A stretch of DNA of 64,000 bases, taken from contig NW_020825294.1 in NCBI RefSeq assembly GCF_003286085.1, positions 8,308,001-8,372,000 on the forward strand. Reading direction: 5' to 3'. Positions 46,101-59,800 of the stretch are shown in pieces. Source of the stretch: Drosophila persimilis (lineage: Eukaryota; Arthropoda; Insecta; Diptera; Drosophilidae). Made by a program: the position numbers and the translations under genes. Each line of letters opens with the position of its first letter. Position 1 is the first letter of the stretch. Under the pieces are notes generated by a model. That model saw nothing but the letters and a program-made list of their open reading frames with translations. It was not told where the DNA came from and did not search any database.

Positions 46101-48547
46101 ATTTTTGTTTTTTTGTTTTTTGTTTTGGATGGGGGATTGGAGAAAGAGAAATTTAGAGTTTTATTTTTTGCTGTAGTTGTAGAGTAGAGTAGAGTACAGA
46201 GTAGAGAGGGAAATCATAATGCTGTCAAAGAGTTGGTGGTTGGGGGGTTGGGGGGGTGGGTAGGGGAGGAGCAAATTCAGTTGTGATTTCCGAATTGGAT
46301 TCTCCCCGTCTGTTTTCTGTGGATTTTTTGTTGTTGCATCGTTATATTATTCGTTTTTGATTCATGTTTTTATATTTGCATTTTGAACTGGGTGTGTTTC
46401 ATGGGAGTTTCATAGGAGATTCGATAAACTTTTGCTTGTCTGTTCCGCGAAGAAGGAGTTTTCATTGTTTTGTTGATATTGTTTCTGTTCTGGAGAGTTT
46501 TCTTTGTAATTGTTTTTGTTCCATGTACTTTAACGAGGACGGGGGTCGGTTTGGAAATACTTGGATCGTCTTGGAGCGATTGATTGCTTTCTGCTGTACG
46601 AGTATTTATCGACTTATCGATTGTCGACTTCCGATTGAAATTGCAATGCAAATACGTATACACACAAAACACAATCGTCTTAAGAACAGAAGACTGCACT
46701 GCTTGCTCAGTCGTCGGTTTGGAGAGGACTTGCATAACTTAGAGAAAACAAATAACAGACCCAATAAATCATAAGACACAGATAACGGTTAACTTCGTTC
46801 TTTGGTTGGACAAAATCAAAAAAAAAACTTAGAGGCACACCGAGTGTTATACATAGACAGAGAGAGAGAGAGTTACAGATATTCTGGACAGATGTACGAG
46901 ACGTGGCCTAGCCCCTCGACCTCGACTGCCCCGGCCTTGTGGCGGGCCCAGCTCTACATACCTGTCCGCCTTCACCCTCAACGCTGACGAGGTCGCGCCA
47001 CTCCTCGATGGTCTGCGCCAGATCGATCGTGCACAGAGGGACCTTCACCTCGCCGATCTGGTCGTGCTTGGAGAAGCGATCGAAGTCGAAAATGGCAAAC
47101 ACGAGCGTTTTGTTCATGGCATCGGCGTAGGGTAAACTCTGGAATCGACCATTAAATACCATAGCCAAGAGTGGATGTGCTCCTTCCTTACCTTAAAGGT
47201 GAACGTCTCATTGAAGACCGGACTCAGCGTTTTGCGATGCACTTTGGTCTCGAACTTCTTCTTCTTGTCCGGCAGCAGGTAGACCTTGACATAGGGATCC
47301 GAAGTGCCGCCCATGTCCAGGGCGGGCAGCTCCTCGGCCTGTATGACCGTAACGGCCAAGCTATTCGAATTGAAGTCGTATTCCAGCTGCAAGATACAAA
47401 ATCGAACAAAGGGGGCCACAACAGGGGATATTCGGATTTTGAGAGAGGAAGAACGAGATTATGTTAGTTCAAGATATTGGAATTTCGTGTTTATATATTT
47501 TGTACGAGTATGTGCAGTTTCAGTTTCAGATTTAGGCTTGTTCGCACTGAGAGATATATCCCAGATCGGAAATACATCTAACAGCTGCCAACAACTAACT
47601 AATTTTGGTCTAATCTAATGTTGTTCAGTGGGTGAGTTCGAGTGTGATTGAAACATAAGGGTATACTTGTGGGAAGCAAGAGTTATAAGAGTGAGTAGTG
47701 GTCCTTGTTCTTTGTGTGTGTTTCCCTGTGCACACATCTTACACCTATCTGAGTTTGGCTTTGGTTAGTTCTGTATTCTTTGGGATTAGTTAAGAGTGGT
47801 GTGCTCTGGGGGAATGAGCGGTAGGACCCACCTTGAAGTTGAGACGCCCCAGCTTCTGTTCGCTCTGCTTGTCCTCCTCGTCCTCTTCGGCATTTTCGGC
47901 GAGTTCCTCCATATCAGGCTGAACCTATGGCATACCAGAACCCAATAACTACTAATATTTGATGGCGGCTCAGATACTTACTTTCTCCTTGTAGGCCGAT
48001 CCCAACAACTGTACCGATTTCATATCGACACCCTTCTTACCCTTACCATCTTTGGTTCTTCGCTTCTTCAGGAACCTCCGCACACAGAAGAATATAATAC
48101 CAAAGACGACGAGGAATACGAGTATTATGATGGCCACCACGCCCCATGTCGGCAGGCCCGTGCGCTCCGCAATCGCCTCGGTGACCACTTCGCCGGCATG
48201 CTCAATCTTTTTGATGACCGGCAAGGAGGTGGTAGTTGATTCTGCAACACCACAACACAGTCCATATATGTATATCTCTGGCTCCTTTCGTTTCTCTGGT
48301 ACTCACCCTGAGCCTCTGTGGTTGCGCTCCTTGTTGTTGTCTCCACCTGTGCGATTCGTTGACTTTCGGCGGCCGCTGCCGCTGCCTCTTCGGCGGCCGA
48401 CTCCTGTTCCTGCTTCTCCAGCTCGCGGAACCGGGAGTGATGTGTTTCTTCCAGCTTCTGGTCCACGGAATCTAGTTCTGTTGCCGACTCGGGCGCTGGC
48501 TCTGCGTCCGGCTTGGCGTCCGCTTCCGATTTTGCATTTGGCGGCAT
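37512..48547 (-). CDS. Syt1: Synaptotagmin 1, synaptic vesicle calcium sensor
   Basis: Eight coding exons: 48307-48547, 47982-48241, 47832-47924, 47192-47386, 46962-47138, 41641-41755, 40142-40275, 37512-37718; joined they give 473 aa (fly Syt1 is 474). Short luminal N-terminus [12 protein letters not shown]..., membrane segment [20 protein letters not shown], basic cytoplasmic stretch [17 protein letters not shown], acidic linker, then C2A ([22 protein letters not shown]) and C2B ([23 protein letters not shown]), keeping all calcium-binding aspartates, and the C2B polybasic patch [12 protein letters not shown]. It triggers fast synchronous release by binding calcium, anionic lipids and SNAREs. 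Syt1 pre-mRNA in flies is known to be edited A-to-I in C2B. A splice acceptor at about 48565-48569, just before the ATG, shows at least one untranslated 5' exon upstream. Confidence 0.98.
37719..40141 (-). other. Syt1 intron between the last two coding exons
   Basis: 2.4 kb. An approximate 10-11-bp repeat based on CTGCTTGAATG lies at 39111-39190, and (AGT)n runs at 40022-40038 and 40066-40100 sit only 40-120 nt past the donor of the C2B exon. No exon is seen. Confidence 0.7.
40276..41640 (-). other. Syt1 intron before the main C2B exon
   Basis: 1.37 kb. Mostly AT-rich, but the first 80-90 nt after the donor (41553-41640) are strikingly GC-rich and remain open in the exon's frame. See the finding on possible RNA structure. 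Confidence 0.7.
41756..46961 (-). other. Large Syt1 intron between the C2A and C2B exons
   Basis: 5.2 kb of AT-rich DNA. It contains a (TATTA)n run (42291-42322), a (GAGC)/(GCGA) tract at about 43438-43475, a TTCGAG repeat near 44200-44230, an 8-bp TTAGAGGG repeat (45919-45950) and a GAGTA repeat at about 46178-46206. No coding exon is recognised. Confidence 0.65.
45919..45950. repeat. (TTAGAGGG)n short tandem array
   Basis: Three to four units of an 8-bp repeat. It resembles a telomere-type sequence, but flies have no telomerase and the tract is intronic, so it is listed only as a microsatellite. Confidence 0.85.
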
Positions 48548-49879
48548 TTTGTTGTGTTGTGATTCTGCTGGAAAAACAAACAAAAAATACAATATAATAC
48601 CTATAATAATCTAGCCAGTAAATCCATATATTTCCTTTCCTTTCCAAGTATCTTCTGTGCCTCATACCACACTTAGACTCTTCGATCTTGCTTCTAATTT
48701 TATAATTACCTAATTTAAGGAGCCTAGACCATTTTTATTTAAATTCTTCTTACTTTAACCATCATTTGTTTAATGTGCGGTCAATTTCCATATTGTGCGA
48801 GCATCCGTTTTAAAAATAGCCGGAATGCCGACGATTTTGCCACAAAGAAATCCCACAAAAGTCATTACAAACTTTTCCTACACTGGCGGTGTCCTTGAAA
48901 CACTAGAAATGCGCTGACGGCGTCTACGCGGTGCGGTGCGGTGGGGTGGGAGAAAGCTGGGATAGAACGCACCCAGCAAAAGTGCTTATCCCCAGCATGC
49001 CAAGGGCACGCACTCTGTCACACACAGCGATAAATGTATATGTATATATATATGTATCCGCAATAGCAACCCACATAAAAAGCTTACACTCGCGGGGGTC
49101 CTTATACACTTTGCTCTTATTTCTTTCTCTTTTTCCTTTGCTTGTTCCTTTCTAATTTTCCCGCCTTCTTTTCTAATTGAATTCATTAATATTAATCTGC
49201 CTTGTAGTCCCTCGTTTTGAATTTTTTCATATTTTATTCCTCGGTTCTTTGCTCCTTTTGGCCTTTCACTTACTTTAACAATTTGAGCCTACTTATGGAT
49301 AAAGCGAATCTGCTTGAGTCGGGTCCTTTGCTATTGTTGTCTGACGTCCTTTGACCCTGAACTGCCATTGTTAGGGAGCTAAGCCGCGGACCCTCGGGTA
49401 TTTGTGTTTCCACTTATTAAAAAATATACTCATATTTTCTTGATTGACAATAAGCTGTCACTGGTCTGGCTGCGCGAAATTGAGACTTTTGCTGACCCCT
49501 CGTACTCGCAAGTTGAATGACACTCGTCCTGGTCCTTGGGGGTTTGATGAACCCCATTAAAAATGTATGCAAAACCGCACTTTGTGCTTTTAGAATGGTT
49601 TTTTCTTCATAAAACGAATAGTTATGAATGTACGTAAAAGAAAAGATATTCGAATAGCTGGGATTCAGTATTAGGATCGATATAAAACAAGATATATGTA
49701 TGGCAGTGGTGGAATGGAGAGGATACACTGGGACTGGGGGGAACTGGAGAATCTACAAATTTATATGTGTATGTAACTGAAGAGGGGAAAATGTATAGAA
49801 TTACATCACTTAAGAACGGCTGGACAGGTTTGGACAATTTTGGGAATTTTATTTACTTCTCTTATGAAAAAAATCTCAA

Positions 49880-49997
49880 TTAATATAGAGTTATTTGCTT
49901 GATTAATGCCTGCTTTTAGAAGACCTTAACATGGACAGTTAATATTGAGTTATTTGCTTGATTAATGCCTGCTTTTAGACGACCAAACCTTGGACGA
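49880..49997. repeat. 59-bp tandem duplication
   Basis: Two copies (49880-49938, 49939-49997) share GAGTTATTTGCTTGATTAAT and the following TGCCTGCTTTTAGA with only a few differences, chiefly near the ends of the unit. Confidence 0.9.
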
Positions 49998-52900
49998 CGT
50001 GTCGACATAAATAGTTAGGATTTCCATTATAATCGAACGCATGAGGTAAATTAAAGAAGACTAGTCGGAAATGAAGACTTGAATGCTTTCGATTGAGATT
50101 CCGCAATCGCCTAGAGAGATCTGTAGTATGCCAACATTGCAATGGATTGAAGTTTCAATCGGAATCTATTCGTTTCTCTATGGAAATACAACGAGCGAAG
50201 GAACGAAAATCAGAATTTCCTTCAGATCTGTTTCGTTGGTGACGTGAAATGAGAGAACAACTGCAAAATCTTCTTCATGAGCATTATTAATATTGGATGC
50301 AATGCAAAATCCTTGTCAGAGCAGACAAAAGACCCTCTGGAATACAGTCGCAGTGATAATTGTGGGCGAGAATGTGGCATCACGCGATAGTGCTCTAGGG
50401 CCTCGGGATGGTGGACACTTGCAACGCGTGTACGAGACCCATCGGTCATGTGATGCACCCATTGGCGGGATGTCGTGGAGAATGATGGCTTCACTTCGAT
50501 ATTAAGATACGCAAACCAACGATAGTCATTAATTCTTTCATTCCAATACTATTTCAGGAGTCAATCAAACGAATATGAAGGTCAGTTCAATGAATTTGTA
50601 TGTGCATCGATTGATTTAACAGTACTGCGTCGGACAAATCAGTCGAAGTTACGATCAGACGAATGATTGAAGGGAACATGGCAAACATCGGTTGTTTAAT
50701 CATTCTCCCAGCTACTTATGCAGCTCTCGCCAGATGAATGAGTACGCTCAAGATGCGATGACGTACGTGCGAAGTTACGGACAATCCGGATTCATTTATC
50801 ATTTATCATTCAGCCATCCGAAATGGTCCATACAGATAAAATCATATGTCAGTGTCTAATTATCACTCTATGGTTTATCTGAAGGTGTTACAACGTTCGC
50901 AGGGTCCGCTAGTATCGCTAACGATATAATACAATACTCAAAATTATGTTTCAAGCAATTGGATAAGGTTTAGATCCATCAAAGGTTAAACTGAAGACAT
51001 GCAGTCTGTCAAAAAGAATTAGACCTTAAACTAACTAAAGAATGGCTCCGATATAACGTTTTTCGAGTAGTTAAGACGTCACCGATAATATAAAAAAAGT
51101 ATAATAGGAAAATAAGCAACTTTTCTGCAGATTGTCCTCCTCGTAATCCTACTACCCGCACCTATTTCTGCCGGAACCTATGCACACCATTTTCCATCAA
51201 AGGATGCTGCTGTATTTTGAATAAATCACAAGACCTCGAGATGAATTATAATAGGCACTGCTGGAGGCTGCTGCGTCCACTGCACCTACATATTTTATTT
51301 TCTAGGAAAAGCAGCTTTAGTTTCCCCTAGAGCTCCTTGCGCCAGAGATAAATTATAATGGCCACCCACTTAGCCCCCCACTGGGAGAATAAAAGAGGAA
51401 GCCAACAACAAACTGGGATAAGAGCAATTTAGGAGCAAAGTGACTTCAAATTGCTGGCAACCGCGTGGCTGCTGCCTGTCGCCTGCTGCCGTTGCCCGAC
51501 AATTGTTTACTTGGCAAATGACGTCAAAGGACACACATATACGAGTATATACCCTTGCTAAAGTCCCGTCACACACACACACACAGACAGCTGCACGTAC
51601 TATACGAGATGAGAAAAACTCCGAGAGAGCTTCTTAAATGGAAAGGCCCGAGGACATCTTTGCCCATCCGACCCCATAAATACGCTTAAAATTCAACCAC
51701 GGGTCCAAAAGTTGTGTTTATTTAACAAGAACTGCCCTCGAAGGCGCCGATATGGGCGCGACTAAACGCAATTTGCATAGAAAATATGCGAAATTATGCT
51801 GTTTGCGCTTGTTATATAATTTATGAAAATGTACTCTGAAGGGGGGCCCCAAGCAGGCTGCTCGAAAGAGATCCTGACCACGCCTTCAAGCAGTTCGCTT
51901 TTCCACAAATCAATACATTTAAAAGCAGCTTAAAGAAGTTTTCTCATGGGAATGCCGACTGGAAATCAAATAAGAGGAGGGAATGACAGCTGGGAGACTA
52001 GAAAGATTCACGGTGTCTGAAAATCGCACCAAGAAATGAACTTTAGATTCACTAAATGGCATTTTGTTCTGGAAAAACCCCTGAAAAGTGAAAGCCGGTG
52101 CACCAAAAATCTCAAGCTAAATAATGTCCTGCCATTAACCCAAATTTGCATGTTAATAAGCGCCAAAAGCCTATGTCGAGGAGCGGAAAAGAAGGCCAGC
52201 ACTATCCCGGAACCAGCTCTGCGGAACAGGCCAGAAATTCTGTCAGTCTGCCAGTTCTCGTTCCACTCGCTGCCCACAGGTCAAATAGGTGTATAGTATA
52301 TGAGTATGTATTATTTTTTGGTGCCAATTTGTCTGGGGCCCAAGCGGAAAACTACGCAGTCCAAGCGCCTCGTACGAGAGTCTCTTTTAGGGCCCCAACA
52401 GCTGCCTCTCGTCTCGCTCTTTGATGGTGTTGTAAGTCCTCGTTATGAGGACCTGTAAAAGAGCTTAAATATGCACTGAGAACTGATGGGCAAACATTTC
52501 CCATTTCGAAATTGGGTCATCAAAGCCAACCATTAAATGTGCAGTAGGCATAGGGAATTCTTATACAGACGAGTGTGTAGTACATATCTTACAGATGATG
52601 GGCCTTACAAGTCTTTTTTGATGGGGATGTTCTCAGAGGTAGAAGACGAGGATTTGCCTGCCAAGGAGCGCCATCTCAATCAATAGTTCAATCAAGGGGT
52701 CCAATGCGGTTTTAAATCGATTGGTTACAACTTTTTTTATTCTTTTCAAATTTGATGATCCCTGGAGGTAAGGTATCCAATCGTACCTCCCATAGCATGG
52801 TATATATGTCGTTATCCCAGCCAATTATTATATAGATTTTTTTTCTATTACTATGCATAATAATTTCTGCGCTTTGACCTTTCGCGGTTGTCTATAAATA

Positions 52901-54944
52901 GAATAGCTGTCTGCTCCAGCGATAGTGGGTGGAACAGACTCATGATAGATGGGAGAGAGGGTGATAGGGTTGTGGCAGTGAAAAAAGGAAAATATCAACA
53001 ATTGTCTGTTCATTTACGAGTAGATTAGGGGCAAATTCGTTTAGCGATAAGATAATTTTTGCATCATCAAACATTCAGTAGATAAACGAGGCCAAAAGCC
53101 CATCAGATCGAAACACGGAAAGAGAGAGAGAGATACGTACAGGACATACGTAAATGCCAAGAGCTGACAATCAAGCTGTCAAAACAAATTAGAGAGCACT
53201 GACAGGCCAGCCATTACCTGCAATGGATAAACAAAAACAGGGAAGACCGCCCCCCCCACATGGAAAAAGGATTCAGATCTACTGGTAACATCTGTGGAAC
53301 ACACGCACAAAAGGCCAAAATGAACCAGAATCAAGCGGAAGGGGGCCCATGTTTCACGGCCCACGTCGCACGTCCCACGGCCCACGGCCCGAGCTTCTCT
53401 CGCCGTCGTTTGGATGAGCTTCGGAGCAGGAATCGGTTAAACTTTTTTGGCGAGAGAGCTCTCTCTTTGCCGCTTTCTCCGCCTCTCTTTGCCCTCTACT
53501 GCGCACATAACCCAGAGAAGGCAACAAAATAAAAACTCTGCACAAAAAATAGGGGAAAAAAATAGGAAGAAACCGAAACGAGACGGCGAAGAAGGACAAG
53601 ACTGTGGCTGAGACATGAAGAATGCCCGAGGAGAAAAACCAATTTTCCACATCATTATGCTTTTCGCTTTCATTGAACAAACGCTTTTCCATTGATTGAC
53701 CAAAAATTGCTTTCCAAAATTATATATTATAAGAGTATCAAAAACAGTACTCACTGCACTCACGGGGGAATATCTATGCAAGGGGTCAAAAGACTGGTAG
53801 GTGTCCCACTATGTCTGTCTTGGAGGGGGGGCTGGGGGCCCAACTTGATTATTGGCTATTATGTGCGGTTTCCATACTTCGCAGGAGCCTTTTTACCCCC
53901 CATGGCCTCCTCCATCTACATATCTGAAATTCCTGCTTCCTCTCCTTCCGTCTGTCTGTCTGTCTTTCAAAGCTAATTAGCCAAAGAGATGCTTAATCAA
54001 GTTTAGCCGGCATTAGACATAGATAAGAGGAACGTAATGAATAAGATACGAGTATCTTGTGTGGGCTTGAACGTGGGCAGAGGCTTTGGGCGGCAGGGGA
54101 AATGAATCTTCCATGGAAAATTCCCAACGCCAAGTACAAGAAGACAACTTGTTCATTATAATGTATACGGAATGTGGTCTTACATTTAATCTAGTTTTTC
54201 TACGGAAACCACTAATATCCAGCCATGTTGTTTTCATACAAATCCTAGGCTAATCTTGCCTGAAAAAACCACAAGGCCTAATCAAATTCAAGATAATACA
54301 ATAAATCCAACACGAATGTGCATTTTCTTGGTTTAACTTTCTGTAAAATAGTAATTCCTCCTAGGGATATATGTAACTGCAGTCCTTACTCTCCTGTGAG
54401 TGGCAATCTACCAATTGCCAGATCTGCCCCCTCTGTATTATAGCTCTTACCCAATCCTTTCTTGTTTAATTTATTCGACCTACCTCCTAGTCAGACAGTG
54501 TTGCCGCTCTTTCCGATGATGCCTCTCCCCAATCAAAGTCTGGGCCTGCCTGCGCTTTGCCTTGGACTTAATGTGCCTGTTTATAGTCAGTTTTACTGGT
54601 TAGATGATGGGTTTTGAGCAGTGTCTAACGAAGTGTGACTCCGGGGCAAGGGCGGCAGCAGTGGCGACGACTGGGCAGGAAAGATGATGATGATGCGGGT
54701 CCTTCGGTGTGTGTGAGTTGCTCCTGCTGCTGCTCCTTGGTACGTGGCTAGCTTTGGCTAGGGGCCGCGGCTCGCTGGTCTCACATGAATTTTGTATAAG
54801 TCTGATTTGTATTTATCACGATTTGCATTGAATTTGCGAGTTTAATTTGTTAATTTATGACAATTTCGTGTATTTTGCACCAAACATTGCGAGAGCACCG
54901 GACCGAACAGTGAGCGAGAGCGAGAGAGCGAGATAAGGGAGAAA

Positions 54945-54945
54945 T

Positions 54946-54968
<23 letters not shown>
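54945..54968. repeat. (GA)n tract, possible GAGA-factor site
   Basis: Uninterrupted GA dinucleotides inside a longer GAGCGAGA-rich stretch (54910-54985). (TG)n lies at about 55076-55110 and (CA)n at 55313-55338. Confidence 0.85.
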
Positions 54969-54976
<8 letters not shown>

Positions 54977-56830
54977 CAAAGTAAGTACGAGTGCGGGAGA
55001 GTAACGGTGCGAATACGTAATATCAAAATACAATGGTATGCGTAAATATTGATAGAGCGAATCTCGTATGCGACTGTGTGTGAGTGTGTGTGTGTGTGGG
55101 TGTGTGGGCGGGTGTGTATTTTGTCTCTTTGCTTAAAAGGTTACGTGTGTGGGTGCGTGTGCATGTAGGGGCAAAGAGAGAGCGAGAGAGAGCGAGGTTA
55201 AGTTGGCAAATACGCTTTTCCTTCAAAGACGACGTTGAAAGCAAATTCAGGATAGAGATTTTCTTAGAGCCGTAACGCCTGAGCTTTCCTCTTTTCTTTT
55301 TCTCTCGCACAGTCACACACACACACACACACACACACTTGAAATGGATAAAGAACGCTCTTCCTTTTCTTTTCCTTCCGTTCCTTTCGTTTCCTTAGTT
55401 TATTTAATAATTATTATTTATATTATACTCGAAAACGCTTTCCATTAAATGCGATTGTATTTCTTTTTCTTTTTTAATGTCATCTCTTTTTGCACTCAGA
55501 CCACACTGCCACAGAAATCATGTGGAAAAATCAATAACCCAGCAAGTGGCTCACATGCGTTTTCACTTTCAACGATGCCCCATTCTGTGTTTCTCGATTT
55601 CTAATAAATTTTTTGCATTGCACATTGGATTTTTCAATTCGAATCTCCTTTAGACGGCTCCTACATTATTTTTGTCTCGTCCGTTTGCTCGTGGTTTTTG
55701 CCTAAACAGCACCGAAAAATTCTGATACACAAAAAATGTTCTCCTTTTTCGTCAGCGCGTGCAAACACACACACAGAGACACAGACACAGAGCAACGCAC
55801 ACACACACACACACGCGCTCGGAAACTTTTCGGGGCTTTCGATGGAATTTCCTTTTACATAACCGTCGAGAATCACTTGTCAGGGTTTTTGTTAGCTTTT
55901 TACCAATTATTCCATAGATTTGATTTGATTATTTCATCATTTATTTCGAATTATCGGTCGGATTTTGTAAGCGTTTCCCTTGTAGAATTTTCCTGTTCTC
56001 ATTCACCTTCAGCCTAGCGCTTTGTACTGCTGCAGCCAACTTCCACGGTCGATGTTCATTCGCGTTTTGGCCCACACGTTCAAGGAACAGCGAGGAAAAA
56101 GCTGCTGGCCAAGCCACAGACACAGAGAGAGAGAGAGCGAACCGGTTGGGCATCGATTTTGGGTGCTCGGCCAGCGGGTGGTCGGGGCTCTGTGGCGGGA
56201 GCAGAACTTTTGGCGAGTGGAGACTTTGGAGGAGAAAGTTTGGGCAAGGTATTCGTCTTAGATCCCTTGCAGTCGGACTTTATTTTTGGTCAATGAAATT
56301 AACGAATACTCTTCTATGCCGCTCGATAGGCTACATTTTACAAGATTTTTTTGTGTTATAAAAAACATTCAAAAAGGAGTATCCTTAAGCATGTGACTTT
56401 GTATTTGATTCTTCCTTTATTTGTTATTTTTTTGCATAGCTACTAGTTTTTGCCTAAGCCCACGCAAAAGCCCTCTCATCCTCATCCTCGTCCTTCGATG
56501 AACATCTGACATGCGGCCACATGTTACGGCAAAAGCTCCCGCAAAGCTTCGAATCCTGCGCGTGGGGACTCTACGCTCTACAGTGCATGCGTACTGCCAT
56601 GGAAATTTGTCAATGACCATATTATACAGGTTTCGGCCTGGCCCGGCAAGGACATTACAAGGGTCGTGGGGGGTTGACTGTGGAACCGAGTAAATGATAA
56701 GCTCACTCGCTACAAAGGAGCTTGGGCGGCCAGAGCGGCTGAATAAAGTTTAGTCGCTGAGCTTTTGCCTGCGAAAGCTTCGATAGTACCGCCAATGGCT
56801 GGGCAGGGGGAGCCAGAGTGCAGCACACCG

Positions 56831-56880
56831 CCCACAGTCCACTGTCCACAGTCCAGAGCCCACTGTCCACTGTCCACTGA
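56831..56880. repeat. CCACTGTCCA/CAGTCCA direct repeats
   Basis: Five to six imperfect units of a 7- and 14-bp pattern (CCACTGT, CCACAGT). No known role. Confidence 0.85.
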
Positions 56881-59800
56881 CTAAACATCTAAACAAAATC
56901 AAAATGCACGGCCAGCATCATTAATGGCCACTCTGCACTTCCGGTGCGCAATTACGCATGGCAAACACAAATCAAGAGCCGCAAGCCCAAATTGTGATAT
57001 GAAAATCATGTCTGGCAGGCACGTGATCCTCCCCGAAGGATAAGCGTCAATTATAAATTGCGTAATCAAATAAATTTCCCAAAATTATTTAACTTATTTA
57101 TAAGCCAAACACAAACCGAACTGCACGGCACTGAACCGGACCGGACCGGACCGGACACATTTTCAGGCAGAAACTTTTTGCCAAACAAAATGGCAGGACA
57201 CTCAGACACGCGTGCACAAAATACTTGTACATCTATGCACAATATTTACATTTTATGAGCAGGACATTGCCGTTCTGTCAACAGAATTCAAATCAAATAA
57301 ACTATAAATGTCCGTGGGACTGGGACACATCGCAGCTTCGGCTTGAGCCCTGGCCAAAGGAATTGATATTCCCTGGTCCTGCTCCTGTCCCTGCTCCTGC
57401 TCCTGTTTCTGCTGTGTTTGGGTTCGTGCTGAAATCGTTATCCTGTTACTTGTCATTAATTCGAACCTCTGTGCATATTGTTATTCCTGTCATTATTGTT
57501 GTGATTGTTGTTCCTGCTGTTCGTCGGGCCGTTAAATTAGCCAACCCGCTTATCAATTATGTATTTGAATTTAATTGGCCAACTAGCAGGCTCCTGGGAC
57601 CCGCTGCCCATCCTAGACACTGATTGGATTGATTCTTACTTGCATTTTAATTTACAAAAATATAATACTTTATTTCAGCCTTCACAGCAAAGCCGCTGGA
57701 AGTCAGGACTTGTGCAATTATTTCAAAATAAATTAAAATAAGCTTTGAAGTGTCTTCTACGGGTATGTACATTAATTACAACTAATAACATTGCATATTT
57801 ACAAAGCATGGTATATTTAATTTCATAACTCAATGTCCCAACTGGAACGAACAGGATTAAAATAATCTCTCTTAGGTTTCTTGTTTCGTAAGGTTTTTTG
57901 CCAGCTTTTATTATTCCATTTATATTATTTATATTCGAATTCAGAAGGGTTCAAGGGTCAATATATTCCCTATTTATTTAACTAATTAACAACTATCTGC
58001 TAATAATTGTTTAAGATACTAAAGAAACCAACTATAAATACAGGAGATTAGGAAAGAATTTATAAAATTTTTCTAAGCTTAGGGGATTGTAAATACTAAG
58101 TGCATTTATCTTAAGGGATAGTTCAGGGGATAAGGTATGCCAAATATAATTATAGTTTATATGGATTCGTATATATGGATATAAAGCTGTATGTAGATCT
58201 GATACCTTGGCTTTAGAACGTGTTGTAATCTAGGCCATAAGGTATGACAAAGGGAGTTAAGATTATGGTATATATGGATTCGTTTCTTAATGTTAGATAT
58301 GATACCTTGATTTTTGGACTGTGTTGTAGATCATGCAGTCTTTGGAACATAAAGAATACGTATAATATTCCAAAGAAATTAATTACTAAATTAAATTAAT
58401 AATTTAAATATATTAAAAATTAAAAGGGGTGTTTTTTCGGTAACTTATGAAATTTGTATAAGCTTCACAGCGAAAAACATGATCCTTATTGAGTCAAAGA
58501 AGCGTTCTTTCAAGTTAACACGTTTATAAAAGAAAAATACTTAAAATAGGAAAAGGTTTTGAGATTGTGTAGGAAGATGGAAAGACATACATATGTACAT
58601 CTATCAATTCCGGATTAGAATTCCATGGAACCATCTAACTGACTGGGAACATTCAGCTCCACAGGCCACCTTTTCGTAGATCCTTCCATTCGCCTGGGAC
58701 TCCAATGCTCTATTTGACCACCTGGCCTTCGAAAACTATGAAGCTATAGAGGCCCATTGTGGCCGAAGAGTACACAAATCAAGAGAACGTTACCAGGAAC
58801 CGTAAAGGACTCGTATATAGACATTTGCAATGATTTTCCACCAATTAAACCGATAACTCTGAATACTCGTCGGTCGATTAAATATGTTAGCAAAAAATGG
58901 CTACAAATTAAATTGCCACTCCAGGATTGAGCCAGACTGCACTTGAATCAAATTGAATGGGCATGCGATTTGAAGACCAGCTCAAAACTTGATCTTGATG
59001 GTCTGCCTGGTCAGTTCTTTGTGTGTTGTGTGGCTGCAATTGAAATTTGTGTGATTTTGGTTATTTGTCGTGGTTATTTGGTTATTTTGGCCGCTGCAGG
59101 GCCCCCGATGCCAGTGTGATTTATTCATTAAATAATGTGCGGCGAGAGCCCAGGGCCCCAGGCCCACTTGGTCGCTCCCTGCTCCCTCATGCGTCATGAT
59201 TTTCTACAAATAAATTGATTTCAGTTTTCAACATTAATTTAATAGTTGTTGTTATGGCCTGGCCGATTGGTTTGTCAGTTTTTATTGTTACGGCCACTGC
59301 CACGGCCATTGTTGCTGTTGCTTTTGCTTGGATCTGTTTCTGTTGCTGTTGCTGTTGATGGTTACATTTTGTAATTTCATTCCTCATGGATCCAGGGATC
59401 CGCGGATTCCGGCAATTGAGCATTATGCAATGCATTTGCATTTCCATTTCCATTTCCATATACGAGTGTACGAGTGTTCGAGTATTCAGGCAATCGTTTA
59501 ATTGCAATTCAGGGGTTTTTCTTTTCTGATTTCTGATTTGGCTTTTAATATTTGCATTGTTTGCCACCAATTTGCAATTGCATTCTGCCATTCTGCCATT
59601 CTGCCATTCTGTTGTACTGCCATTCTGCCATTTGCATTTCTTTCCTCATTTGAACGGCTTGAATGCTGTCCTGTCCTCCCCGATCATAATCGTAAGCCGA
59701 GCAGCATTTTCATTTACGAATTTTACGATTTTCGTTGTTAATAAAGCATAATATGTTGACCAGAGAACTGCCACAGTCTGGTCCCTGGCTTTCATTCCAG

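Noticed and set aside
46364..46774. 136-codon plus-strand frame in the Syt1 intron
   Set aside because: No similarity recognised and the sequence is T-rich intron; its minus-strand mirror is equally long, which suggests chance.
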